This document shows positions 17,771-26,071 of a stretch of DNA of 64,000 nt, piece after piece. This DNA is from Streptomyces sp. OR43. Its GTDB lineage: Bacteria > Actinomycetota > Actinomycetes > Streptomycetales > Streptomycetaceae. Where the stretch lies: assembly GCF_008042275.1 (NCBI RefSeq), contig NZ_RDBK01000001.1, positions 395,636 through 459,635 of the forward strand, read 5' to 3'. Made by a program: the position numbers and the translations under genes. Each line of letters opens with the position of its first letter. Position 1 is the first letter of the stretch. The notes under the pieces are model-generated. The model saw nothing but the letters and a program-made list of their open reading frames with translations. It had not been told where the DNA came from and did no database searches.

Positions 17771-17800
17771 CCGGACCCCCGCATCGGCCGGGGAGTCCGG
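17771..17800 (+). terminator. Hairpin between LacI and mutarotase genes
   Basis: CCGGACCCCCG (17771-17781) pairs with CGGGGAGTCCGG (17789-17800) with one bulged base, 9 nt after the LacI stop. Confidence 0.65.
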
Positions 17801-17863
17801 CGATTGTGTCCAGGCCCGCCGCTCTCGTCCCGCCGGGCCGTCCGCTCGTCCCAAGGATCTCTG

Positions 17864-18943
17864 ATGCCTCGCCCCACCGTGAACCGCAAACCGTTCGGCG
17901 CCCACGGGCACACGGACGTCGACGTCTGGACGCTCGACTCCGGCACCGGAGTCCGGGCGGAGATCCTCAGTTACGGCGGCATCCTGCACCGCCTCACCGT
18001 GCCGGACACCCGGGGCGCGTCCGCGTCGGTCGTGCGGTCCCTGGTGTCCCTGGACGACTACACGGGCAAGAACCCGTTCTTCGGCGCCCTCATCGGCCGC
18101 TTCGCCAACCGCATCGCGCACGGCCGCTTCGTCCTCGACGGGGCGTCGTACCGGATCCCGGCCACCGACCGGGGCCATGCCCTGCACGGCGGCCCGGACG
18201 GCTTCCACACCCGCGTCTGGCAGGCCGCGGGCGAGGCCACCGAAACCGCGGCGACGCTCCGGCTCACCCTGCACAGCCCCGACGGCGACATGGGCTTCCC
18301 CGGCGCGCTGGACGTCGCCGTGACGTACACGCTCGACACGGCGGGCACCCTCGCCCTCGACTACACCGCCGGCACCGACCGCCCCACCGTCGTCAACCTG
18401 ACCAATCACGCGTACTTCGATCTCACCGGACAGGGCGACATCCTCGGGCACACCCTTCAGGTGGACGCCGACCACTACCTCCCCGTCGACGACGAGGGCA
18501 TCCCGGAAGGCCCCGCCGCGGCGGTGCGCGCCACCCCGTTCGACCTGACCGCCCCGCACCGCATCGCGGACCGCATCGCGCTCCCGGACGAGCAACTGCG
18601 CCGGGCCGGCGGCTTCGACCACTGCTGGGTCCTCAACGGCTCCGGCACACCGGCCGGCCCGCGCCGCGCCGCCCGGCTCACCGCGCCCGGCGCCGAGCGG
18701 ATCATGGAGGTGTGGACGACCGAACCGGGCATCCAGGTCTACACCGCCAACCAGCTGGACGGCACCCTGCCCGCCCCCGGCGGCGGGCACCACGAGCGCC
18801 ACAGCGCCGTCTGCCTGGAGACCCAGCACCTGCCCGACTCGCCCAACCGGCCCGGCCACCCCAGCACCGTCCTGCGTCCGCACGACGTCTTCTCCAGCCG
18901 CACCGAGCTGCGGTTCCCGCACCTGGCCGCGGCGACGGACTGA
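17864..18943 (+). CDS. galM: Aldose 1-epimerase (mutarotase)
   Basis: A 359-residue cytoplasmic GalM-type mutarotase interconverting alpha and beta anomers of aldoses. Family landmarks are GRFANRIAHGRF, the His-containing HGGPDGFHTRVW, NLTNHAYFDLTG, and the C-terminal ETQHLPDSPN that carries the catalytic Glu. ATG 17864 is chosen because AAGGA lies 6 nt upstream; the frame extends back to 17804 without support. Its place at the end of the furanose-importer/LacI region suggests it processes the imported sugar. No dedicated kinase is seen beside it. Confidence 0.92.
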   Translation: MPRPTVNRKPFGAHGHTDVDVWTLDSGTGVRAEILSYGGILHRLTVPDTRGASASVVRSLVSLDDYTGKNPFFGALIGRFANRIAHGRFVLDGASYRIPATDRGHALHGGPDGFHTRVWQAAGEATETAATLRLTLHSPDGDMGFPGALDVAVTYTLDTAGTLALDYTAGTDRPTVVNLTNHAYFDLTGQGDILGHTLQVDADHYLPVDDEGIPEGPAAAVRATPFDLTAPHRIADRIALPDEQLRRAGGFDHCWVLNGSGTPAGPRRAARLTAPGAERIMEVWTTEPGIQVYTANQLDGTLPAPGGGHHERHSAVCLETQHLPDSPNRPGHPSTVLRPHDVFSSRTELRFPHLAAATD

Positions 18944-19005
18944 CCGGCGCACCAGGGGGCGGCCGGTGCGGGAATGCGGGAATGGGCCCAGCTGTTGCGA
19001 CGTCC

Positions 19006-19422
19006 ATGACCTTTTTCGTGGACGTGACCGTACGGGGCTACGAGCTCGATACGCAGGGACATCTCAACCAGGCGGTGTACCTCCAGTACGCGGAGCACGC
19101 GCGCTGGGAGCTGCTGCGGGCCGCCGGGCTGCCCCAGGAGAAACTGCTGGCCGACGGAGTGGGGCCGGTCGCGCTGGAGGTCACGGTCAAGTTCCGCAGG
19201 GAACTGCGCGGTGGGGAACGGGTACGGGTGTCCTGCCGGTTCGACTACGGACAGGGCAAGACGTTCACGGTCGCCCAGCAGATCCTCAAGGAGGACGGCA
19301 CGGTGGCCGCCGAGATCACGGGCGTGGCCGGCATCCTCGACCTGGAGACGCGCAGGCTGGTCGCCGACCCGGCCGGCCGGCTCGCCGCCCTCGCCAAGGA
19401 CCCGGAGCTGCTGAGCGGCTGA
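19006..19422 (+). CDS. 4HBT-type acyl-CoA thioesterase
   Basis: A 138-residue single hot-dog-fold protein. The active-site helix region reads YELDTQGHLNQAVYLQYAEHARWE, with the Asp in the family's D-x-x-x-H-(L/V)-N pattern; it matches YbgC/FadM-like thioesterases that hydrolyse acyl-CoA. The true start could be ATG 18982 (adding eight residues, with a purine-rich GCGGGA just upstream) because no clear ribosome-binding site precedes 19006. It converges with the YdeI-like gene, with only 7 nt between stops. Confidence 0.85.
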   Translation: MTFFVDVTVRGYELDTQGHLNQAVYLQYAEHARWELLRAAGLPQEKLLADGVGPVALEVTVKFRRELRGGERVRVSCRFDYGQGKTFTVAQQILKEDGTVAAEITGVAGILDLETRRLVADPAGRLAALAKDPELLSG

Positions 19423-19429
19423 CCGGGCA

Positions 19430-20014
19430 TCAGCGGACCTGGCGGCCCGCCGCCATGGAGGCCACCGCCTTCCGGAGGCGGGCCGCCCTGACTTCGGGGG
19501 TGGTGGCCGTCATGAGCCGCAGGAGCACCAGATAGCGGTCCGACCTGCTGAGCCGGTCGAAGAACACCCGCGCAGGCTCGTCGGCGTCCAGGGCCGCCGT
19601 GAGGTCGTCCGGAACGGTGGCCCTGCTCTGCGACGGGTACGCCACCGCCCACCGCCCGTCGGAACGGGCGGCCTCCACCTCGGCGAGACCCGCCGGGCGC
19701 ATCCGCCCGGCCTCGGTCAGCGCCGCGACCTTCTCCACGTTGATCAGCGACCACGCGCTCCGGCGACGGCGGGGTGTGATCCGCTGGAGGTAGTACACCG
19801 CGTCGAAGGACTTGCGCTGCCCGTCGATCCAGCCGAAGCAGAGCACACAGTCGACGACCTCGGCCGCGCTCACCGACTCCACGCCTGAGTCCCTCTTGGC
19901 GATCTTCAGCCAGAGCCCGGTCCGGTCGGCGTGGTGCTGCTCCAGCCACGATTCGAGCTGGGCGATCCGCGCGAAGGGACGCGCGTTCTCCGGGGTGTCC
20001 AGGGTGTCCGTCAT
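19430..20014 (-). CDS. YdeI/OmpD-associated family protein
   Basis: A 194-residue soluble protein with the family's opening (F.....ESWLEQHHAD..GLWLKIAKRDSG), the conserved CFGWIDGQRKSFD segment and TPRRRRSAWSLINVEKV. The biochemical function of YdeI-like proteins is unsettled. AGGAGG lies about 9 nt upstream of the chosen ATG. It is transcribed alone, divergent from the ArsR gene. Confidence 0.87.
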   Translation of the reverse strand: MTDTLDTPENARPFARIAQLESWLEQHHADRTGLWLKIAKRDSGVESVSAAEVVDCVLCFGWIDGQRKSFDAVYYLQRITPRRRRSAWSLINVEKVAALTEAGRMRPAGLAEVEAARSDGRWAVAYPSQSRATVPDDLTAALDADEPARVFFDRLSRSDRYLVLLRLMTATTPEVRAARLRKAVASMAAGRQVR

Positions 20015-20140
20015 CCGGCTGCGCCTCCTGAGGCTGCCGGGCCCGTGCCCGGCTGCCACGCCACGCTATCCCTCCTTCAGGCCGGATCCTGTCCTCATGA
20101 GTACCCGCTGGGCGCGAGGGGCGTGACCGTCGAGGACCTG

Positions 20141-20159
20141 CCCGTCGTACTACGACGGG
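20141..20159. promoter_or_regulatory. Perfect palindromic operator of the ArsR gene
   Basis: CCCGTCGTACTACGACGGG has perfect 9-bp arms around a central C. It lies 47 nt before the ArsR start. Its core CGTACTACGACG recurs, inverted, at 361-372 in the Old Yellow Enzyme promoter. Autoregulation plus control of that distant gene is the simplest reading. Confidence 0.75.
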
Positions 20160-20206
20160 TCTCGTATCATGGGGGTCCCCGGACGATGCGACGATGCGGA
20201 GCGACC

Positions 20207-20575
20207 GTGACCCCTGCCACCGCCACCGACCCGGCAGCCGGCGCCCGCAGGCTGGCCCATCCCGCGCGCGACGAGATCAGGCTCGAGTCGGTCCTGCACG
20301 CGCTCTCCGACCCGGTGCGCCTGCGCGTGGTCCGCGAACTGGCCGCCGCCGACGGTGAGCTCACCTGCTCCCGGTTCGATCTCCCGGTGACGAAGTCCAC
20401 CACGACCCATCACTTCCGGGTGCTCCGGGAGAGCGGCATCGTCCAGCAGATCTACCGCGGGACGGCCAAGATGAACGGGCTCCGTCGCGAGGACCTGGAG
20501 GCGCTCTTTCCCGGCCTGCTGGACCGCGTGCTCGAAGCGGCGAACCTCCAGGCGGGCCGCCTCCACGAGGGCTGA
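20207..20575 (+). CDS. ArsR family transcriptional regulator
   Basis: A 122-residue winged-helix repressor. It has the family opening LESVLHALSDPVRLRVVRELA and the recognition helix region TKSTTTHHFRVLRESGIVQQ, but no CxC metal-binding motif in the alpha-3 position, so it is likely not an arsenic sensor. GTG 20207 has GGAG 5 nt upstream; ATG 20186 is the alternative. Such ArsR proteins often sit beside an NADH:flavin oxidoreductase in Streptomyces. Here the probable partner is at 423, and the shared operator supports the link. Confidence 0.9.
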   Translation: MTPATATDPAAGARRLAHPARDEIRLESVLHALSDPVRLRVVRELAAADGELTCSRFDLPVTKSTTTHHFRVLRESGIVQQIYRGTAKMNGLRREDLEALFPGLLDRVLEAANLQAGRLHEG

Positions 20576-20623
20576 CCGCGGCCGCTTCAGGGATCCTGCG
20601 CGCCGGTCACGACGGTCGGGCCG

Positions 20624-21997
20624 TCATGCCGGGGTGTCGCCGTGTGCCGCTCCCATCAGCCCCGGCCAGTCCGGGATCTTGACCGGTCCCCGGCCGAGCG
20701 ACCGGCCCAGCGTCGCCTCCGCCCGCTCGATCGACAGCCAGCCGTCCCATTCCACCGGCCGCAGCCCCCAGGACCGGAGCACGGCCAGCGGGTCCGGGGG
20801 CGACGTGCGTCCGGCCAGGAGGGCGGCGTCCTCGATCAGCGACGCGACCGTCTCCTTGGCGCACGAACGGTTCGACCCGATGACCCCGGTAGGACCGCGT
20901 TTGATCCACCCCGCCACGTACTCCCCGGGCGACGGCACCCCGTCCCGCAGCACCCGCCCGGCCCGGTGCGGCACCGTGCCGTGCGCCGCGTCGAACGGCA
21001 GCCCGGGCAGGGGCATGCCGCGGTAACCGACCGCCCGCAGCACGAGTTCGGCCCGGATCTCCTCGTACGCACCGGTGTCGCGTACCCCGCCGTTTCCGTC
21101 CGGGGCGGTACGGGCGAACCGGACCCCGGCCACCCGGCCGTCCCGCTCCAGCAGCTCGACCGGGCGCAGGAAGAACCGCAGCCCGATGGTCCGGGGGCGG
21201 CTGTCGCCCGTCCGGGGCGGAGCGGACGCCCATCCGCGCAGGACGTCGAGGTTCCGCCGCACCAGCGCCGGCAGCGGCGGGGTGCCCGGCCCCGCATCGC
21301 CGTACGCCGGGTCCAGGGCCAGCTCCGCCGGGTCCACGACCATGCGGGCCCCGGGGAGCGAGCCGAGCTCGCGGAGCTCCTTGGTGGTGAACCGCGCCTG
21401 CGAGGGGCCCCGCCTGCCCGCCATGTGCACCTCGCGCACCCGGCTCCCGGCCAGCACGCCGAGCGCCGGCTGCGGCACGTCGGTGGGCCGCAGCTCATCG
21501 GCGCCCCGGGCCAGGATCCGCGCCACGTCGACGGCCACATTGCCGACGCCGATCACCACGGCCGAACGGGCCCGCAGTGCGAACAGGTCCGTCGGCGCAT
21601 CCGGGTGGGCGCTGTACCAGGAGACGAACTCGGTCGCCGAGTGACTTCCGGGCAGATCCTCGCCGGGGATGCCCAGCGGACGGTCGGTAGCCGCTCCCAC
21701 GCAGTAGACGACCGCGTCGTAGAGCTCGCCCAGCCGCCCGGGCGGCACGCCGTCCCCGCCCACGGCGACATTGCCGACGAAGGTGACGCGTTCGTGTTCC
21801 AGGACGGCGCGCAGGCTCTGCTGCAGCGACTTGATCTTCTCGTGGTCCGGTGCGACGCCGTACCGCACCAGTCCGTACGGGCAGGGCAGCCGGTCGAGGA
21901 CGTGCACCCGCACGTCGGGCAGCAGGGTCTGGGTCACCAGGGCCTGGGCGGTGTAGACCCCGCTGGGGCCGGAGCCGACGACGGCGACACGAAGCAC
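20624..21997 (-). CDS. Ferredoxin-NADP reductase, FprA/adrenodoxin-reductase type
   Basis: A 457-residue FAD/NADP enzyme transferring electrons between NADPH and ferredoxin, often for cytochromes P450. The FAD site reads VAVVGSGPSGVYTAQAL, followed by the family segment CPYGLVRYGVAPDHEKIK. The NADP site is VVIGVGNVAVDVARIL, and the C-terminal region has GWIKRGPTGVIGSNR. GTG 21997 is preferred because GAGG lies 7 nt upstream and the FAD motif follows directly; the frame runs further back to 22102. No ferredoxin or P450 gene is nearby. Confidence 0.93.
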   Translation of the reverse strand: MLRVAVVGSGPSGVYTAQALVTQTLLPDVRVHVLDRLPCPYGLVRYGVAPDHEKIKSLQQSLRAVLEHERVTFVGNVAVGGDGVPPGRLGELYDAVVYCVGAATDRPLGIPGEDLPGSHSATEFVSWYSAHPDAPTDLFALRARSAVVIGVGNVAVDVARILARGADELRPTDVPQPALGVLAGSRVREVHMAGRRGPSQARFTTKELRELGSLPGARMVVDPAELALDPAYGDAGPGTPPLPALVRRNLDVLRGWASAPPRTGDSRPRTIGLRFFLRPVELLERDGRVAGVRFARTAPDGNGGVRDTGAYEEIRAELVLRAVGYRGMPLPGLPFDAAHGTVPHRAGRVLRDGVPSPGEYVAGWIKRGPTGVIGSNRSCAKETVASLIEDAALLAGRTSPPDPLAVLRSWGLRPVEWDGWLSIERAEATLGRSLGRGPVKIPDWPGLMGAAHGDTPA

Positions 21998-22111
21998 GGC
22001 GCACCTCTTCCCGGGAGGGTGTCTCCAGCATCGCACCGGCGGGCCCGGCGGGGGAGAGGCGCGCCCCAGGCTCTTCGGGGCCGTTCGGGGTTCGCCGGTC
22101 ACTGTCCGTCG

Positions 22112-22780
22112 TCAGGAGGAGAGCGCGCGCATCCGGTTGATCTCGGTGGTCTGCTGGGCCACGACGTCCCCCGCCATCTCCTCGACCTGCACGTTGTTCC
22201 CCTCGGAGAGGACGTCGGTCGCCATGGTGACGGCCCCCTGATGATGCGTGATCATCAGCTTGAGGAACAACCGGTCGAAGGCCGTGCCCTTCGTGGCCCT
22301 GAGCTGCTCCAGCTGGCCGGCGGTGGCCATGCCCGGCATCGCGCCGTGGTCGTGCTTCCCGGACTGTCCGGACAGCCCGTGACGGCTGAGCCACCCCTCC
22401 ATCGCGCCGATCTCGGGCTGCTGGGCGGCGGTGATGCGTTCGGCGAGCCGCTTGACCGTGGCCGAACGGGAGCGCGTGGGGACCAGTCCGGTCAGCTCCA
22501 GGGCCTGCGCGTGGTGCTGGATCATCAGCTGCACGTACCGGACGTCCGCCGAGTTGGGGGTGTCGACCCCGGCTTCCTTGACGGCCTCCGAGGGGGAGAG
22601 CGTCCGGGCGGGCTCGCCCGGTTTCCCGGGTGCCACGACCGAACCGGCCTTCTGCGCCTCGGACTTCGCGCCGCTGTCACCACCGTCCGCGTCGCAGCCG
22701 GCCGACGTGAGCACAGCTGCGGCGACGGCCGCGCCGAGCACGAGCCGGCGGAACCGCAAGGTCTGACGACGAATCAACAA
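22112..22780 (-). CDS. DUF305 lipoprotein
   Basis: A 222-residue lipoprotein (lipobox LTSAGC). The two DUF305 half-domains each carry the paired-histidine helix: MIQHHAQALEL and MITHHQGAVTMA. The family is ferritin-like and implicated in metal (copper) handling in some bacteria, but its role is not established. TTG 22780 is taken as the start because GGAGG sits 5 nt upstream, and a second TTG follows directly. It is divergent from the LVIVD-repeat gene, and this pairing looks functional. Confidence 0.85.
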   Translation of the reverse strand: MLIRRQTLRFRRLVLGAAVAAAVLTSAGCDADGGDSGAKSEAQKAGSVVAPGKPGEPARTLSPSEAVKEAGVDTPNSADVRYVQLMIQHHAQALELTGLVPTRSRSATVKRLAERITAAQQPEIGAMEGWLSRHGLSGQSGKHDHGAMPGMATAGQLEQLRATKGTAFDRLFLKLMITHHQGAVTMATDVLSEGNNVQVEEMAGDVVAQQTTEINRMRALSS

Positions 22781-22838
22781 AGCGACCTCCGTTGGCGCAG
22801 GACTGGTTGCGCTCTGTCCTAGCACGTCAACGCACAGC

Positions 22839-22905
22839 TTTGATCAAAAACTTTCATTACGTCTCTGTTGCCATCTGTTGAGATGTCCATGGCAGGGACG
22901 ATACT
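22839..22905. promoter_or_regulatory. Divergent promoter region of the DUF305/LVIVD pair
   Basis: An AT-rich patch holds the perfect 10-bp palindrome TTTGATCAAA (22839-22848). A candidate rightward promoter, TTGAGA (22878-22883), 16 nt, GATACT (22900-22905), lies 51 nt before the LVIVD start. Confidence 0.4.
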
Positions 22906-22955
22906 GCCGTAGTCCGTGAACCGGTCAACTACTTATGGATCCATGGGAGGACGCA

Positions 22956-24446
22956 GTGACCTCGTTGCACACCACCCCGGTGCGGCGCAGACGTCTGGGC
23001 GTGGCGGCAGCCGCCGCCGGACTCTTCGCCACTCTGCTGATGGCCGGGCCCGCCGCCGCGACACCCGATCCCGGTGACGCGGCCGCGAGCCGAACCGATG
23101 TCTCCGCGAGCCAGGAGGCGGAGGCGACCGCCGCGATCCGAAGCGGTGAGATACCCGGCGTGGACGAGATCGTCCACAGCCGCAACATCAGCCACCTCGC
23201 CAACGTCCCCAAGGACGCGCTCCAGGGACTGAACACGGACCTGGCCTTCCAGGGGAAGTACGCCTTCGCCGGGAACTACGACGGGTTCCGGATCTTCGAC
23301 ATCAGCAACCCGAAGGCGCCCCGCACGGTCGCCCAGGTGCTGTGTCCCGGATCGCAGAACGACATCTCCGTCTCCGGGAACCTGCTGTTCCTGTCCACGG
23401 ACTCCTCGCGCAGCGACAACTCGTGCACCAGCACCACCCAGCCCGCCACGGAGAAGTCCTCCTGGGAGGGCATGAAGGTCTTCGACATCAGCGACAAGCG
23501 CAACCCGAAGTACGTCGCCGCCGTCGAGACCGCGTGCGGATCGCACACCCACACGCTGGTTCCCGAGCGCAAGAACGTCTACGTGTACGTGTCCTCGTAC
23601 TCGCCGAACGAGGCGTTCCCGGACTGCCAGCCGCCGCACGACGGGATCTCCGTCATCAAGGTGCCGCGCAGTTCGCCCGAGGACGCCCGCATCGTGAACT
23701 TCCCGGTCCTCTTCCCGGACGGCGGCAACCCGGGCGGCCCCACCAACCCGGGCGTCTCCAAGACCACGGGCTGCCACGACATCACGGTGCTGCCGTCCAA
23801 GGACCTGGCGGCCGGTGCCTGCATGGGTGACGGTCTGCTGTTCTCCATCAAGGACCCGGAGAACCCGAAGATCATCGACCGGGTGCAGGACAACGTGAAC
23901 TTCGCGTTCTGGCACTCCGCGACGTTCAACCAGCGGGCCGACAAGGTCGTCTTCACCGACGAGCTCGGCGGCGGCGGAGCGGCCACCTGCAACGAGGAGA
24001 TCGGCCCGAAGCGCGGCGCCGACGGCATCTACGACATCGTCGGCAAGGGCGACCACCGCAAGCTCGTCTTCCGCAGCTACTTCAAGATCGACCGCCCGCA
24101 GGCCGACACGGAGGTCTGCGTCGCCCACAATGGTTCGATCATCCCGGTCAAGGGCCGCGACCTGATGGTCCAGGCCTGGTACCAGGGCGGCGTCTCGGTG
24201 TGGGACTTCACCGACTCCTCCCACCCGAAGGAGATCGGCTTCTTCGAGCGCGGTCCCGTCAGCACCGACGAGGTCACCACGGCCGGCCCGTGGTCGGCGT
24301 ACTACTACAACGGCTACATCTACTCCAACGACATCGCCAAGGGCTTCGACGTCCTGAAGATCGACGACCGGCGGACCGACCCGGCGAAGCGGGTGCGTAC
24401 GGACGAGCTCAACGTCCAGACGCAGCCGGACTACTTCGACCGCTGA
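22956..24446 (+). CDS. Secreted LVIVD-repeat (beta-propeller) protein
   Basis: A 496-residue exported protein with a signal peptide (VAAAAAGLFATLLMAGPAAA). It contains several LVIVD-like propeller blades, each ending in a (F/V)DxS(D/N)xxxP turn: RIFDISNPKAPR, KVFDISDKRNPK and VWDFTDSSHPK. Cysteines in CPGSQND, CTSTTQ, ETACGSH and TGCHD suggest disulfides outside the cell. The function is unknown. GTG 22956 has GGGAGG 5 nt upstream and is preferred over ATG 22935. It is monocistronic and divergent from the DUF305 lipoprotein. Confidence 0.88.
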   Translation: MTSLHTTPVRRRRLGVAAAAAGLFATLLMAGPAAATPDPGDAAASRTDVSASQEAEATAAIRSGEIPGVDEIVHSRNISHLANVPKDALQGLNTDLAFQGKYAFAGNYDGFRIFDISNPKAPRTVAQVLCPGSQNDISVSGNLLFLSTDSSRSDNSCTSTTQPATEKSSWEGMKVFDISDKRNPKYVAAVETACGSHTHTLVPERKNVYVYVSSYSPNEAFPDCQPPHDGISVIKVPRSSPEDARIVNFPVLFPDGGNPGGPTNPGVSKTTGCHDITVLPSKDLAAGACMGDGLLFSIKDPENPKIIDRVQDNVNFAFWHSATFNQRADKVVFTDELGGGGAATCNEEIGPKRGADGIYDIVGKGDHRKLVFRSYFKIDRPQADTEVCVAHNGSIIPVKGRDLMVQAWYQGGVSVWDFTDSSHPKEIGFFERGPVSTDEVTTAGPWSAYYYNGYIYSNDIAKGFDVLKIDDRRTDPAKRVRTDELNVQTQPDYFDR

Positions 24447-24535
24447 GCCACCGGATTCGCTGAACCGGGGGGCTCGCTGAGCCACCGGACTCGCTGATCC
24501 TGCCGGTCCCGTCCGGGCTTCCCGGGCGGGACCGG
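24441..24535 (+). terminator. Short tandem repeat and terminator after the LVIVD gene
   Basis: The stop codon lies in a 34-nt tandem unit starting CGCTGAGCCACCGGA (24441 and 24475). It is followed by a hairpin with 15-nt arms and one mismatch (24503-24517 and 24521-24535). Confidence 0.7.
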
Positions 24536-24705
24536 TGTTCGCGCGGCCCGAAAGTTCATTGACCGATCCGCCGCGCCGGGACATGCTGTACCCCCGCACC
24601 GGCAGGCGTGATACGCGCGGTCCGCCACGCGGTCCCCGGACCCTCACTCAGGCCGGGGTGACCGGCTGGTTCCGGCGACGCAGGGGATCGCCGGAATCAG
24701 ACGTC

Positions 24706-24930
24706 TCAGGCCGCCTCGTACCGGTGCGCCCGGCCGCCCCGCCACTCGACCCACTCGGGGCTGTCCAGGATCCGCTCGGGGTCGTCGAGCCCCGCACCCT
24801 CCAGGAACACGATCACATCGTGATCCGAGTGCGCGAGGCCGAGGATCTGGACCCGCCCGTCGCGCTGCACGGTGACACGCCGCCCGCCGGTGGGGGACGG
24901 CCGGAAGATCACGATCGGCGCAGAAGTCAT
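24706..24930 (-). CDS. Conserved small actinobacterial protein
   Basis: A 74-residue soluble protein with the pattern PIVIFRPSPTGGRRVTVQRDGRV followed by LGLAHSDHDVIVFLEGAGL and a C-terminal PEWVEWRGG.AH.YE. I recognise this arrangement as a conserved Streptomyces hypothetical family without known function. GGAGG lies only 1 nt before the ATG, so initiation is not well explained. It is transcribed toward the LVIVD terminator. Confidence 0.7.
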   Translation of the reverse strand: MTSAPIVIFRPSPTGGRRVTVQRDGRVQILGLAHSDHDVIVFLEGAGLDDPERILDSPEWVEWRGGRAHRYEAA

Positions 24931-25043
24931 GCCTCCAGAGTGCGGCGTGCCGGGGGCCGCCGCACAGCGGAACCGGAAACCCGTCCGGGCAGCAGATCAG
25001 GAAGGCGTACGCGGGTCATGCGGGCCGTCGCCCCACGGACGGG

Positions 25044-25223
25044 TCAGGCGGCGGACCTGGTGCCGCCGCCGGTGGCCGCAGCCCACTCGACCAGCAGCCG
25101 CTGGTACTCCTCCTCGTCCTCCGGGGACAGGCATCCGCCCGAGCGCTGCCACAGGTCGCGAATGTCTTCATTCACCTCTGCGGCGGAACGCACGGAACCG
25201 GACGGGCACGGAGTCGGGGACAT
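25044..25223 (-). CDS. Small conserved hypothetical protein
   Basis: A 59-residue protein whose second half reads VNEDIRDLWQRSGG.LSPEDEEEYQRLLVEWAAA, a helical pattern recurring in actinobacterial hypothetical proteins. The function is unknown. The ATG at 25223 gives the usual length; the frame extends upstream to 25301 without similarity. Confidence 0.65.
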   Translation of the reverse strand: MSPTPCPSGSVRSAAEVNEDIRDLWQRSGGCLSPEDEEEYQRLLVEWAAATGGGTRSAA

Positions 25224-25293
25224 ACGTACCAGGCTAAGGCCCCGATGTGACAATCCGACCCATGGCGCGTCAGGGACATCTCTCACATGTCTC

Positions 25294-25995
25294 TCAGGCA
25301 ACCCCGGCGGCCAGTCCGAGCTCCCGCAGTCCGTTCGGCCGCTCGTCGACCGGCCGATGCTCGACGAATCGGACCTCGCACCCCAGCGCGGACGCCCCCG
25401 CGTCCGCGTGCCGGTCGTCGCCGACCATCACCACATCGGTCGGATCATGTCCCAGAAGTGTGCAGGCGGTGTGGAAGAGACGTGCGTCCGGCTTCTGGAT
25501 GCCGTGCTCGAAGGACAGCACATACGCGTCCACGTAGGCGTCCAGCCCGTGCGCCCGGAAGACCGGCCTCAGGTCCCACCCGATGTTGCTGACCACGCCG
25601 ATCGTGACACCCCGGTCACGCAGCGCGGCGAGCACCTCCGCGGCGTCCGGATACGGACACCAGGCGTCCGGGGTCCGGTGGCGGTCGTACAGCGCGTCGT
25701 AGAGGCCCGGATCCGGCAGCTCCACCTCGCGGGCCAGGCCCGTATACGCCTCGCGGTGCCGGTCCGCGCTCTCGTCACGACAGGCCCAGGCCGCAGCCAG
25801 CCCGTCGGGCACCTGCTGCGGCGGCGGGCCGCCCGGCAGTGCGCCGGAGACCTCCAGCTCCCGGGCGTACCGCTCGAAATCGGCCTCGTCCACGCGCACC
25901 CCCCGCTCCGCGAGGGTGGCGGCGAGCCAGGAACGGACGGATTCGATCCGGAACAACGTCCCGGAGAAGTCAAAGAGAGCACCCTTGATCGGCAT
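25294..25995 (-). CDS. HAD superfamily hydrolase with a variant first motif
   Basis: A 233-residue HAD-fold protein. Motif I reads FDFSGTL: the nucleophile Asp is kept but the acid/base Asp two residues later is Ser. Motif II (VVSNIGWD), motif III Lys (QKPDARLF) and motif IV (VVMVGDDRHAD) are present, so the fold is intact. The Ser change would be expected to weaken phosphatase turnover, yet such DFSGT variants form a recognisable subgroup. It stands alone on the minus strand. Confidence 0.87.
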   Translation of the reverse strand: MPIKGALFDFSGTLFRIESVRSWLAATLAERGVRVDEADFERYARELEVSGALPGGPPPQQVPDGLAAAWACRDESADRHREAYTGLAREVELPDPGLYDALYDRHRTPDAWCPYPDAAEVLAALRDRGVTIGVVSNIGWDLRPVFRAHGLDAYVDAYVLSFEHGIQKPDARLFHTACTLLGHDPTDVVMVGDDRHADAGASALGCEVRFVEHRPVDERPNGLRELGLAAGVA

Positions 25996-26071
25996 GGTCC
26001 CGATCCTTGCCGAGGCGGTGCGGGCGGGGCAAGCATGCCTGTTCGGGGGCGGAGGGGGGTGGAACGCCTGT

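Noticed and set aside
24536..24705. Promoter-like TTGACC near 24559
   Set aside because: No rightward gene follows; both neighbouring genes are transcribed leftward.
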